The notes: generated from the sequence alone by a model not told the origin. A stretch of 32,831 nt of DNA from an uncultured Erysipelotrichaceae bacterium (GCA_949289855.1 CASEPS010000020.1:1-32831), one strand, 5' to 3'; counted from the stretch's first letter, positions 15,425-22,768 are shown. Made by a program: numbers and translations.

Positions 15425-15514
15425 TTGTTTAGAGAGTTATGGATAGCAGTGCATGACTGTTGAAATGCATATTGCAACCTGCATGGTCTTTGGAAACAGA
15501 AGCATAATCTCATG

Positions 15515-15543
15515 AGAACTCTGTGAAATGCAGAGTTCTTTTT
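15515..15543 (+). terminator. Intrinsic terminator, cassette copy 3
   Basis: AGAACTCTG / CAGAGTTCT hairpin followed by T-rich sequence. It closes the cassette 2 transcript after paralogue B. Confidence 0.9.
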
Positions 15544-15576
15544 CATTCATCACCCAAACCTGTTATTTCAACACCC
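15544..15576 (+). promoter_or_regulatory. Candidate LytTR operator, copy 3
   Basis: Direct repeats ATTCATCACCC and ATTTCAACACCC with a 20-21 nt offset, upstream of the -35 at 15583. This copy shows the repeat symmetry most clearly. Confidence 0.45.
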
Positions 15577-15582
15577 GGGATA

Positions 15583-15611
15583 TTTACATATAAAACACAT
15601 GTTCATATAGT
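15583..15611 (+). promoter_or_regulatory. Promoter, cassette copy 3
   Basis: -35 TTTACA (15583-15588), 17-nt spacer, -10 TATAGT (15606-15611). Both hexamers match copy 1. Confidence 0.7.
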
Positions 15612-15665
15612 GAAATCAGAGATAGAAACAAGGTAAAAGGTTCACAACCAAAGGAGGATAATCCT

Positions 15666-15722
15666 ATGTGTACATGTATAGCAAGGTATAAGAACGGAGA
15701 TGGATCAGGCGGGATCAGATAG
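15666..15722 (+). CDS. Mini-ORF, cassette copy 3 (18 residues)
   Basis: The ORF begins MCTCIARYKNGDG and ends SGGIR, with AAGGAGG (15651-15657) 8 nt upstream. Similarity to the other copies stops after the GDG codons, so the tail is unrelated. Confidence 0.35.
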   Translation: MCTCIARYKNGDGSGGIR

Positions 15723-15804
15723 ACAAATCTTTTCTAAATCTGATAACAATTGTAACTCATCAAATTGAAGTAAATAAGTTATGGCATATGCCTGAAGTAA
15801 TGGT

Positions 15805-16062
15805 ATGAAAATGAAAAAAATCTATTATGATATAGCCAAGTACTTTTCAATTACTGCATTGATCATCATACGTATTCCAACTATTGATTTTCCGGTAAAT
15901 GCAATCATAGCAATCTTGTGTTTAAGTATATGCCTGTTGTTCATGGTAAAGGGAAAGAAATGCAAAGACGGTGCTGTGGAAGATTGGGAAAAAGGCTACA
16001 AAATGGTGGATACAGCCAATTGGGTCACATATGGACTGATATTGATCTTATTGCTGTTTTAG
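15805..16062 (+). CDS. Small membrane protein, about three helices (85 residues)
   Basis: The protein starts MKMKKIYYDIAKYFSITALI and has hydrophobic segments at about residues 12-26, 30-48 and 70-85, with a charged loop between (KGKKCKDGAVEDWEKGYKMV). It is the only substantial gene downstream of cassette 3. No good Shine-Dalgarno precedes the ATG at 15805, and the next in-frame ATG (15811) is no better, so the start is uncertain. No family recognised. It ends 43 nt before the terminator at 16106. Confidence 0.6.
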   Translation: MKMKKIYYDIAKYFSITALIIIRIPTIDFPVNAIIAILCLSICLLFMVKGKKCKDGAVEDWEKGYKMVDTANWVTYGLILILLLF

Positions 16063-16105
16063 CACCTGTTACTGAATGCAGGGAAGAATGAATGCTGTAT
16101 TCCGG

Positions 16106-16137
16106 GAGAACTTTGAGTAATGCAGAGTTCTCTTTTT
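16106..16137 (+). terminator. Intrinsic terminator at the right edge of the island
   Basis: GAGAACTTTG / CAGAGTTCTC stem with one G-U pair, 7-nt loop, then TTTTT. Stem and loop length resemble the cassette terminators, so it may be a fourth, older copy. Confidence 0.85.
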
Positions 16138-16142
16138 CTTTG

Positions 16143-16171
16143 TTTCCATGCGTATCTTCTTGTGCTATGAT
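16143..16171 (+). promoter_or_regulatory. Promoter of pnp
   Basis: -35 TTTCCA (16143-16148), 17-nt spacer, -10 TATGAT (16166-16171). The leader of about 42 nt has no hairpin like the RNase III target known in E. coli. Confidence 0.55.
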
Positions 16172-16219
16172 ATTTAAGTTGAAGATTAAAGGTTAGAAGA
16201 AAGAGACAGAAGATTTGAA

Positions 16220-18445
16220 ATGGAAAAGTATAAGAAAAGTTGGAATTTTCATGGCCGTACGATCACTGTAGAAAACGGTGAGATTGCCAAACAGGCCGGC
16301 GGATCAGTTCTTGTCCGCTATGAAGATACTGTTGTGCTTTCAACCGCAACAGCATCCAATGAGGCAAAAGACACGGATTTCTTTCCGCTGACAGTTCTCT
16401 ATCAGGAGAAGATGTATGCAGCTGGCAAGATTCCGGGAGGATTTTTGAGAAGAGAAGGAAGACCTTCCGAACATGCAACACTGACGGCACGTCTGATTGA
16501 CAGACCTATTCGTCCATTGTTTGCGGATGGCTTCCGTAATGAAGTACAGGTTGTCAATACAGTATTCAGCTGTGATCCGGACTGTTCCAGTGAAATGGCT
16601 TCACTGTTTGGTTCTTCCCTTGCATTATGCATTTCGGATATTCCATTCAATGGACCAGTAGCTGGTGTCAAGGTAGGCAAGATTGGTGATGAATTCCTCA
16701 TCAACCCTACAGAAGCACAGCTTGAAGAAGCAGAAATTGATCTGACTGTTGCTGGTACAAAGGCAGCCATCAACATGGTTGAAGCAGGTGCCAAGGAAGT
16801 CAGTGAAGAAGATATGCTCAAGGCTCTGATGGTGGGTCACGAAGCAATCAAAGAGCTCTGTGCGATTCAGGAAGAAATTATCGCTGCATGTGCAAAGCCA
16901 AAGATGGAAGTTGTTCTCTACGAGATCAACCCGATTGTCAAAGACTATATTGACAAGAATGGAGCTGACCGCATTCGTGAAGCTGTTTCCATCAAGGGCA
17001 AGCTTGAGCGTTATGGCAAGATTGATGAAATCATCAATGAGATGGCTGAAGCTGTTGGCAACATGGAATGGGAAGATGAAAAAGCCCGTGACAAAGCTGT
17101 CAAACAGGCTCATGAATATGGCGTAGAAGTAGAAGCAGGTGAAGTGAGAAGACTCATTTCTGAAGATAAGGTAAGACCGGATGGAAGAGCACTTGATGAA
17201 CTCAGACCTCTTGATTCCCAGGTAGACCTTCTGCCACGTGCACATGGTTCTGCTATGTTCACCCGTGGTGAAACACAGGTTCTTTCCATCACCACACTTG
17301 CACCACTGTCTGAAGCACAGGTGATTGATGACCTCACAACACAGACAGAAAAGAGATTCATGCACCAGTACAACTTCCCACCATTCTCTGTTGGTGAAGT
17401 TGGCAGAATGGGCAGCCCTGGCCGTAGAGAAATCGGTCATGGTGCACTTGGTGAAAGAGCATTGAAGCAGGTTATTCCTTCTGCTGAAGAATTCCCATAT
17501 ACCATCCGTACATGTGCGGAAGTTCTCGAATCCAATGGTTCTTCTTCCCAGGCAAGTATCTGTGCCGGCACAATGTCCCTCATGGCTGCCGGTGTACCGA
17601 TCAAAGCCATGGTAGCAGGTGTTGCGATGGGTCTTATTACAGTAGGCGATACATATTCCATCCTGACAGACATTCAGGGTATGGAAGACCACTATGGTGA
17701 TATGGACTTCAAGGTTGCTGGTACACGCAAAGGTATTACCGCATTGCAGATGGATATCAAGGTCACAGGTATTTCTGAAGAAATCCTTGCGGAGGCTCTT
17801 GCCCAGGCACATAAGGGCAGAATGGAAATCCTCGACAACATGGAAACAGCTATTTCTGAACCAAGAGATCATGTATCCAAGTGGGCACCGAAGTATGACC
17901 AGATGATGATTCCGGTAGACAAGATCAGAATTGTTATTGGTAAGGGTGGCGAACAGATCGATAAGATCATCGAAGCATGCAATGATATCAAGATTGACAT
18001 CGACGATGACGGCAGATGTGTCCTCTACCACAATGACCAGGAGATGATCGACAAGGCAAAGGCTATCATCAGCGACCTCATCCGTGAGGCAAAGGTTGAT
18101 GATGTCTATGACGCTACTGTCAGCGAAGTCCGTGACTCCTTCGCATTTGTGACACTCTTCCCGGGCACTGATGCACTGCTGCATGTTTCCCAGCTTTCCT
18201 GGGAACGTACACCAGACATCAAGGAAGTATTGCATGTAGGTGATACGGTCAAGGTAAAGGTCATCAGTATTGATGAAGCAGGCAAGGTCAAGGTTTCTGC
18301 AAAGGAACTGATGGAAAAGCCAGAAGGCTATGTTGAACCAAAGAAGCCGCTTCGTCCCCAGCATGGTGCACGTGGTGAACACCATAGAGAACACGGAAAC
18401 GGTGGCAATGTAGAACGCCGTGTGTTCAAGAAGAAAGCAGAATAA
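16220..18445 (+). CDS. pnp: Polyribonucleotide nucleotidyltransferase
   Basis: This 741-residue PNPase carries out phosphorolytic 3'-5' RNA decay. Domain order: RNase PH-like 1 (about 10-140, AGGSVLVRYEDTVVLSTATAS), helical domain, RNase PH-like 2 (about 320-545, with FNFP-like YNFPPFSVGEVGR and MDIKVTGIS), KH domain (about 555-615, IGKGGEQIDKI), S1 domain (about 625-690, FVTLFPGTDALLHVSQLS). A His/Arg/Gly/Lys-rich tail follows (RPQHGARGEHHREHGNGG), often seen in Firmicute PNPases. Length is normal. The Shine-Dalgarno is weak (AGAAG). It sits just right of the accessory island and ends at a terminator before trmB. Confidence 0.96.
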   Translation: MEKYKKSWNFHGRTITVENGEIAKQAGGSVLVRYEDTVVLSTATASNEAKDTDFFPLTVLYQEKMYAAGKIPGGFLRREGRPSEHATLTARLIDRPIRPLFADGFRNEVQVVNTVFSCDPDCSSEMASLFGSSLALCISDIPFNGPVAGVKVGKIGDEFLINPTEAQLEEAEIDLTVAGTKAAINMVEAGAKEVSEEDMLKALMVGHEAIKELCAIQEEIIAACAKPKMEVVLYEINPIVKDYIDKNGADRIREAVSIKGKLERYGKIDEIINEMAEAVGNMEWEDEKARDKAVKQAHEYGVEVEAGEVRRLISEDKVRPDGRALDELRPLDSQVDLLPRAHGSAMFTRGETQVLSITTLAPLSEAQVIDDLTTQTEKRFMHQYNFPPFSVGEVGRMGSPGRREIGHGALGERALKQVIPSAEEFPYTIRTCAEVLESNGSSSQASICAGTMSLMAAGVPIKAMVAGVAMGLITVGDTYSILTDIQGMEDHYGDMDFKVAGTRKGITALQMDIKVTGISEEILAEALAQAHKGRMEILDNMETAISEPRDHVSKWAPKYDQMMIPVDKIRIVIGKGGEQIDKIIEACNDIKIDIDDDGRCVLYHNDQEMIDKAKAIISDLIREAKVDDVYDATVSEVRDSFAFVTLFPGTDALLHVSQLSWERTPDIKEVLHVGDTVKVKVISIDEAGKVKVSAKELMEKPEGYVEPKKPLRPQHGARGEHHREHGNGGNVERRVFKKKAE

Positions 18446-18451
18446 GTATAA

Positions 18452-18475
18452 AAGAGGGCGTAAGCCTTCTTTTTT
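18452..18475 (+). terminator. Intrinsic terminator of pnp
   Basis: AAGAGGGC / GCCTTCTT stem (one G-U pair) closed by a GTAA tetraloop, then a T-run. The trmB GGAGG begins directly after it, so some read-through into trmB is likely. Confidence 0.7.
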
Positions 18476-18486
18476 GGAGGTAGAAC

Positions 18487-19149
18487 ATGAGAATGCGAAA
18501 AAAGAAATGGGCTGAACCATATCTTGAAGCCCATGGTGACTATGCCATCAGTAATCCATCCGACTACAGTGGCAAATGGAAAGAACTGACAGGCAAAGAA
18601 GAATTACATGTTGAAATTGGAGCTGGCAAAGGCGGCTATATGCTGGAGATGAGCTTAATGTATCCTGATGCTGGCTGGATTGGTATTGAACGAGACCACT
18701 CTGCTGCAGCAGTTGCCTGCCGCAAGGCAATCGAAGAACGCGGTGGTTGTGAAAACAGAAGGCTTATTACCGGCAATGCGGAAGAGATGGAAAACTGGTT
18801 TTCAGAAGGGGAGATTGATGTCATTCATCTCAATTTCTCTGACCCATGGCCAAAGAAGCGTAACCATAAGAAGAGACTGTCTTCTGAGCGCTTTCTTTCC
18901 ATGTATAAAAAGTTATTGTCAGAAAAGGGCTATATTCTGATGAAGACCGACAACAAGGATTTGTTTGAAGACAGTGTCATTTCCTTTCTGGCAAATGGAT
19001 TTACTTTAACCGAAATTTCTGTTGATTACAGAAGGAATGAACATCCGGAAGATGCCATCACTGAATATGAACAGAAGTTTCTGGAAGAGGGCATGCCCAT
19101 CTATCATCTCACGGCTGTACCGGTAAAAGAGCAGTCTGTGGTAAAATAG
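18487..19149 (+). CDS. trmB: tRNA (guanine-N7-)-methyltransferase
   Basis: A 220-residue SAM-dependent enzyme that makes m7G46 in tRNA. The start is MRMRKKKWAEPYLEAHGDYA. The SAM-binding site is VEIGAGKGGYMLEMSLMYPD. The catalytic signature NFSDPWPKKRNHKKRL is intact, and the C-terminal ITEYEQKFLEEGMPIYHL is typical. GGAGGT lies 6 nt before the ATG. In B. subtilis the trmB gene is also in the general murC-ccpA neighbourhood. A lipoprotein gene follows after 5 nt. Confidence 0.95.
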   Translation: MRMRKKKWAEPYLEAHGDYAISNPSDYSGKWKELTGKEELHVEIGAGKGGYMLEMSLMYPDAGWIGIERDHSAAAVACRKAIEERGGCENRRLITGNAEEMENWFSEGEIDVIHLNFSDPWPKKRNHKKRLSSERFLSMYKKLLSEKGYILMKTDNKDLFEDSVISFLANGFTLTEISVDYRRNEHPEDAITEYEQKFLEEGMPIYHLTAVPVKEQSVVK

Positions 19150-19154
19150 AATGT

Positions 19155-19817
19155 ATGAGAATGAAGAAGGTACTGGCAGTTCTGCTGTTGTTATTGACAG
19201 GATGTTCAATAAGCAGAAGTGAAGAAAGTGAAAAAAAGATGGAAGATGATATAGAGGCAGTTCTTTCTGCTGACTATGATCAGCCAAATTATACAAAGGA
19301 ATACTATGCTTACTATCTTCCACCAGATATTGGCCGCTATAGTGGTGATGCGCTTTCCAATACGTTCAACTATGCCGGTACAAGCTTCATTATGAATCTC
19401 AATGTGGACAGCATCCTGGATGAAGATAGTGATACGTTACTGATACAGGAAGATGGTGCCATTTATACAGATAAGGGAGATTATACAGATATGGAGGGCA
19501 CCGTCCATCCATATTCCATTTCTATCTATGCTTTATCCCGTGGCTATGCCGTTTATGTCCATACGGATTATACCGACTACTTTGCCATAGCAGATTATGT
19601 TAAGGCAATGCAGCTGCCAGTCAAGATGATGCGGATTGCCCGCAGTGTGCATATTGATAAGACACGCATAGAAAATGACTTCAATCTGCGTATGCCAATT
19701 ACCTATAAAACACATAAAGCAGAGCTGTTTCAGAACATGGCTCCTGTGGATGGAACACTCGAAGAATTGCTGATTGATGGTGAACAAGTGCCAAATGAGG
19801 CAGAAAACAGGCAATAA
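19155..19817 (+). CDS. Lipoprotein of unknown function
   Basis: This 220-residue protein begins MRMKKVLAVLLLLLTGC, a type II signal peptide with lipobox LLTGC and lipidated Cys17, so it should be anchored on the outer face of the membrane. The mature part is acidic and tyrosine-rich (NYTKEYYAYYLPPDIGRYSG, and a YTDKGDYTDMEG stretch). It is placed 5 nt after trmB and probably co-transcribed; its own ribosome-binding site is poor. No family recognised. Confidence 0.75.
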   Translation: MRMKKVLAVLLLLLTGCSISRSEESEKKMEDDIEAVLSADYDQPNYTKEYYAYYLPPDIGRYSGDALSNTFNYAGTSFIMNLNVDSILDEDSDTLLIQEDGAIYTDKGDYTDMEGTVHPYSISIYALSRGYAVYVHTDYTDYFAIADYVKAMQLPVKMMRIARSVHIDKTRIENDFNLRMPITYKTHKAELFQNMAPVDGTLEELLIDGEQVPNEAENRQ

Positions 19818-19840
19818 TTGGCTGAATTATGGGATTTTTC

Positions 19841-19869
19841 TTAACATTCCCGTGAAAATAGCATAAAAT
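19841..19869 (+). promoter_or_regulatory. Promoter of the acidic disordered protein gene
   Basis: -35 TTAACA (19841-19846), 17-nt spacer, -10 TAAAAT (19864-19869). Confidence 0.7.
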
Positions 19870-19899
19870 TTAACTAGTTATGCAAGAAAGGAACACATT

Positions 19900-20742
19900 A
19901 TGCTGAAGAAACTGCAGAATCTTTTGTTTGAAGACGATGAGGATGATTACCTCGATGATGAAGAAACCGAAGAGGAAGAACAGCCCATCCAGGTACGTCC
20001 TGCACCTGTTCAAAGTGAACCGGTGAAACCTGCGGCGGTTCAGCCGCAGCCTGCTCCAGAACCTGAGCAGTCACATATGAATAGAATTGACGTCACTGGT
20101 TTCGTTCCAGTACAGGAACCTGCTCCAGCAAAGAAGGAACCGGTAAAGGAAGAGAAGAAGCCTCTTGGTATTACAGTGGATGATGACTTTGTCAAAGTGG
20201 AAAAGCCAAAACCAGCACCTGCTGTACGCACTGTCAAACAGGCAAAGCCAAAGACACCAAAACCGGTAAAGAAGGAAAAGCCAGTCTATGAATTCCAGCC
20301 GGTCATCTCTCCGATCTTTGGTGTAGATGAAAAGGATCTCAATGCGCTCAAGACAACAACCCGCAAGGTTGAAGCTATCAGTGCACATTCAGAGGATGAC
20401 AGTAACATAACACCGGTTATCTCTCCAATTTATGGAAGTACTGAAAGATACAGTGCTGTCAAAGAAGAACCGGTGCATGAGGAAGTTTCCATCAAAGAGG
20501 AAAAGCCGGTACAGGCACCTTCTGCTGAAGATGATATTCCAGAATTCTCTCTGGATGATATTCTCAAGGTACGTGATGAAGAATACAGCAATCCTTCTGA
20601 CGACCTTGGCAATACAGCTCCACTTTTCCCGGATCTCGACATCGATTTCCCGGATGATCCGGTTGAAGAAGAACAGGCACCAGCAGTGGAAGTCAAACCT
20701 GCCACAAAGAAGGCACCTGCACGTAAGAAACAAAATGGTTAA
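19900..20742 (+). CDS. Acidic, Pro-rich disordered protein with two PVISPI[F/Y]G motifs
   Basis: A 280-residue protein with little predicted fold. The N-terminus MLKKLQNLLFEDDEDDYLDD is a short amphipathic helix followed by an acidic run, as in proteins that touch the membrane through a terminal helix. Pro/Ala/Lys/Glu-rich linkers follow. The motif FQPVISPIFG recurs later as ITPVISPIYG. A further hydrophobic-acidic element is PEFSLDDILKVRDEEY, and the tail is Lys-rich. Short repeated motifs in a disordered chain suggest an adaptor that binds one partner at several sites. Its position near murC could mean a division or envelope role, but this is inference. It has its own promoter and terminator. 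Confidence 0.75.
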   Translation: MLKKLQNLLFEDDEDDYLDDEETEEEEQPIQVRPAPVQSEPVKPAAVQPQPAPEPEQSHMNRIDVTGFVPVQEPAPAKKEPVKEEKKPLGITVDDDFVKVEKPKPAPAVRTVKQAKPKTPKPVKKEKPVYEFQPVISPIFGVDEKDLNALKTTTRKVEAISAHSEDDSNITPVISPIYGSTERYSAVKEEPVHEEVSIKEEKPVQAPSAEDDIPEFSLDDILKVRDEEYSNPSDDLGNTAPLFPDLDIDFPDDPVEEEQAPAVEVKPATKKAPARKKQNG

Positions 20743-20748
20743 AACACG

Positions 20749-20774
20749 AAGGATCTGTGCATACAGGTCCTTTT
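20749..20774 (+). terminator. Intrinsic terminator
   Basis: AAGGATCTG / CAGGTCCTT stem with one G-U pair, 6-nt loop, then TT. Confidence 0.8.
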
Positions 20775-20809
20775 GCTTTGTAAGTTGTCTGAAAGTGAAA
20801 ATCCTTTTA

Positions 20810-20838
20810 TTGAAAATGTTTTCATGATAGCGTATAAT
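20810..20838 (+). promoter_or_regulatory. Promoter of the two-gene unit upstream of ccpA
   Basis: -35 TTGAAA (20810-20815), 17-nt spacer, perfect -10 TATAAT (20833-20838). A half cre-like sequence TGATAGCG overlaps it from 20825. Confidence 0.85.
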
Positions 20839-20863
20839 ACCATCAGCTTAAGAGGTGAATATC

Positions 20864-21247
20864 ATGTTAGATGCTTTGCTGGCAGATCTTTATGCCGTAT
20901 GTGGACAGCTTCTGCCAATACTTGGTGCAGCAGCTTTAATATTTTTATGTATACTGTTAAGAAAATGCTGGAAACTGATTGAAGAGTTGACAAAGACAGT
21001 ACAAAGTCTTGATCCAACGCTGCGCAAGGTGGATAAAAGCGTTGACAAATTACAGGCTCCACTGGATACAGCCGTGCGCTTATCGCATTCGGTGGATAAG
21101 GTGCAGGAACGTACCGAAGAAGCATTCACTAAGGTTTCTGAGTTTGCAGCTGATTCCATCAACAGTCTGAAAGACTACACGTTGAAGAAAGAACAGGATG
21201 ATGTGACTAATCCTGTAGAAGAGAGAGAAGATGCTTCCACAAGATGA
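20864..21247 (+). CDS. Membrane-anchored coiled-coil protein, DUF948/YtxG-like
   Basis: This 127-residue protein has one N-terminal membrane helix (about residues 13-33, LLPILGAAALIFLCILL) and then a long cytoplasmic helical part with LxxTVQSLDPTLRKVDKSVD and KLQAPLDTAVRLSHSVDKVQ. The arrangement matches DUF948 proteins such as B. subtilis YtxG. Gene order supports this: YtxG and YtxH lie near ccpA and murC in B. subtilis. ATG 20864 is chosen for AGAGGTGA 5 nt upstream over an in-frame GTG at 20855. It overlaps the next gene by 17 nt. Confidence 0.7.
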   Translation: MLDALLADLYAVCGQLLPILGAAALIFLCILLRKCWKLIEELTKTVQSLDPTLRKVDKSVDKLQAPLDTAVRLSHSVDKVQERTEEAFTKVSEFAADSINSLKDYTLKKEQDDVTNPVEEREDASTR

Positions 21248-21737
21248 AAGATCTGAACCAATTGCGGAAATGGAACGTACGGTAGAAGAGTTGAAACAGA
21301 AGATCCAGCAGATTGTCAATGAAAGAGATGGACAGGATGCGGTTGAAGAAGAGAAGCAGGACAGAACAAAGGCAGTGGACTTTATCAAAGAAAATGCCCG
21401 CAGTGCTATCCGTTCTTCTGCATATGCCGCAAGGCATTCCATCCGTAACAGTTCTGTAACAAAAGGAAAAACTGCTCTTGTTAAAGAAAAGGCAGTTGCA
21501 CTTGGAAGAGCCGCATTACGTAATATCCATGCTTCTATCAATGAAGAACAGCGTGAGAAATTCCATGTTGCAAAAGAAACTGCTGTACAAAAGCTCCAGA
21601 TTCTTCATAAAAAAGGATGTCTGTTACTGGATGATGTGATTTCTTCTCCTGCATTCAGTGAGATGCAGGCAAAGGTTCAAAAGGGAATAGAGAATGGCTT
21701 AAACAGACTGCATTGTCTGAAAGATAAGGAAGATTAG
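21231..21737 (+). CDS. Helical cytoplasmic protein in the ytxH position
   Basis: A 168-residue, Lys/Glu/Ala-rich, mostly helical protein with no membrane segment. N-terminal coiled coil: ERTVEELKQKIQQIVNERDG. The middle part, KENARSAIRSSAYAARHSIR, is basic and amphipathic. It starts within the end of the preceding gene, so the two are translationally coupled and probably work together. Position resembles ytxH of B. subtilis, but YtxH has an N-terminal membrane helix and this does not, so I do not assign that name. Confidence 0.65.
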   Translation: MLPQDERSEPIAEMERTVEELKQKIQQIVNERDGQDAVEEEKQDRTKAVDFIKENARSAIRSSAYAARHSIRNSSVTKGKTALVKEKAVALGRAALRNIHASINEEQREKFHVAKETAVQKLQILHKKGCLLLDDVISSPAFSEMQAKVQKGIENGLNRLHCLKDKED

Positions 21738-21750
21738 AAAGAGTGAACGC

Positions 21751-22743
21751 ATGAAAAGAGTGACCATTTACGATGTTGCAAAAGAAGCCGGGGTTTCACT
21801 GGCAACAGTTTCCCGTGTAATCAACGGCTCCAATGTTGTCAAAGGACCGACAAAGGACAGAGTCCAGGCAGCGATTGACAAACTTGGCTACAAACCGAAT
21901 GCCATTGCCCAGGGTCTTGCCCTTCAGAAGACAACGACCATTGGTCTTGTTGTACCGGAGGCTTCATTTACATATACCGGACAGATTATCAATGGTCTGA
22001 TCGATGTGGCAAAAATCTATAATTACAATATCATGCTGCATACGATCACTGCCGGTATTACCGATATCAGCGATGTCATTGAAGATATCATCAAGTCCCG
22101 TGTGGATGGTGTTGTTGTCTACAATGACAAATTGCAGATGCCACAGATGGAAGAGCTTTCCAAGTACAATATTCCGATTGTTGTCATTGGCAACCGCACA
22201 AAGGGACCAAATGTATGTTCAGTATATGTCAATATCCGCAAAGCGGTATATGAGCTGACTTCCAAGTACCTGGAAGAAGGGAAGACAAGAATTGCGATTA
22301 TTGAAGACCGCAAGAATCCATATACTTCCCAGGAGATGAAAGCAGGTACAGAACAGGCTTTTGCAGCACGTGGTCTTACTTTTGATGGATTCCTTGAAAT
22401 TCCATCTTCATCAAGAACCAGCTACGCCTTCCTGTCCAAGTGGCTCAAAGACCATAAATATGATCTCATGATCGGTAACCGTGACTCCCAGGCAATGGCC
22501 ATTGTCAATGCTGCAAGAGAGAATGATATTTCCATTCCGGATGATATGGAAGTGGTTTGTGTCATCGATACAAAGTACAATTCCATGATGCGTCCACAGA
22601 TTTCTTCCTTTGCCATACCAAGTTATGACCTTGGTGCAGTATCAATGCGGGTGATGACAAAGATGCTACAGAGTGAAAGTGAATCGAATAAGGAAATTGA
22701 ACTGAGTTATCTGTTCACACCACGTCAGACGACGAAAAATTGA
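21751..22743 (+). CDS. ccpA: LacI/GalR-family regulator, probable catabolite control protein CcpA
   Basis: This 330-residue regulator has an N-terminal helix-turn-helix and hinge (TIYDVAKEAGVSLATVSRVI, KLGYKPNAIAQGLALQKT) nearly identical in pattern to CcpA. A periplasmic-binding-protein-like core follows (TTIGLVVPEASFTYTGQIIN, VDGVVVYND, AFAARGLTFDG). CcpA binds cre sites with HPr-Ser-P and governs carbon catabolite repression. The ccpA assignment rests on gene context, next to a YtxG-like gene, tyrS and murC as in B. subtilis; another LacI-family role is possible. The ATG is 13 nt after the preceding gene. Confidence 0.75.
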   Translation: MKRVTIYDVAKEAGVSLATVSRVINGSNVVKGPTKDRVQAAIDKLGYKPNAIAQGLALQKTTTIGLVVPEASFTYTGQIINGLIDVAKIYNYNIMLHTITAGITDISDVIEDIIKSRVDGVVVYNDKLQMPQMEELSKYNIPIVVIGNRTKGPNVCSVYVNIRKAVYELTSKYLEEGKTRIAIIEDRKNPYTSQEMKAGTEQAFAARGLTFDGFLEIPSSSRTSYAFLSKWLKDHKYDLMIGNRDSQAMAIVNAARENDISIPDDMEVVCVIDTKYNSMMRPQISSFAIPSYDLGAVSMRVMTKMLQSESESNKEIELSYLFTPRQTTKN

Positions 22744-22768
22744 CGGAACTGAAACCACGATGTACACT

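Larger units (their letters stand above)
15465..15703 (+). repeat. Cassette repeat, copy 3
   Basis: Third copy, and the one most similar to copy 1. It begins with about 40 bp from the 3' end of the superoxide reductase gene (ATGCATATTGCAACCTGCAT onward), with one A deleted, so that fragment is non-coding here. This marks the 3' flank of the reductase gene as the source of the duplication. Confidence 0.9.

Noticed and set aside
10704-15722. Cassette repeats as an insertion sequence or CRISPR array
   Set aside because: No transposase, no terminal inverted repeats, no short regular repeat/spacer structure; the copies are about 250 bp and widely spaced.
16625-18520. 631-codon open frame on the minus strand across pnp
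   Set aside because: It is a shadow of pnp: Cys/Phe/His/Ile-rich composition, no recognisable domain, no ribosome-binding site, and the plus strand encodes a complete PNPase.
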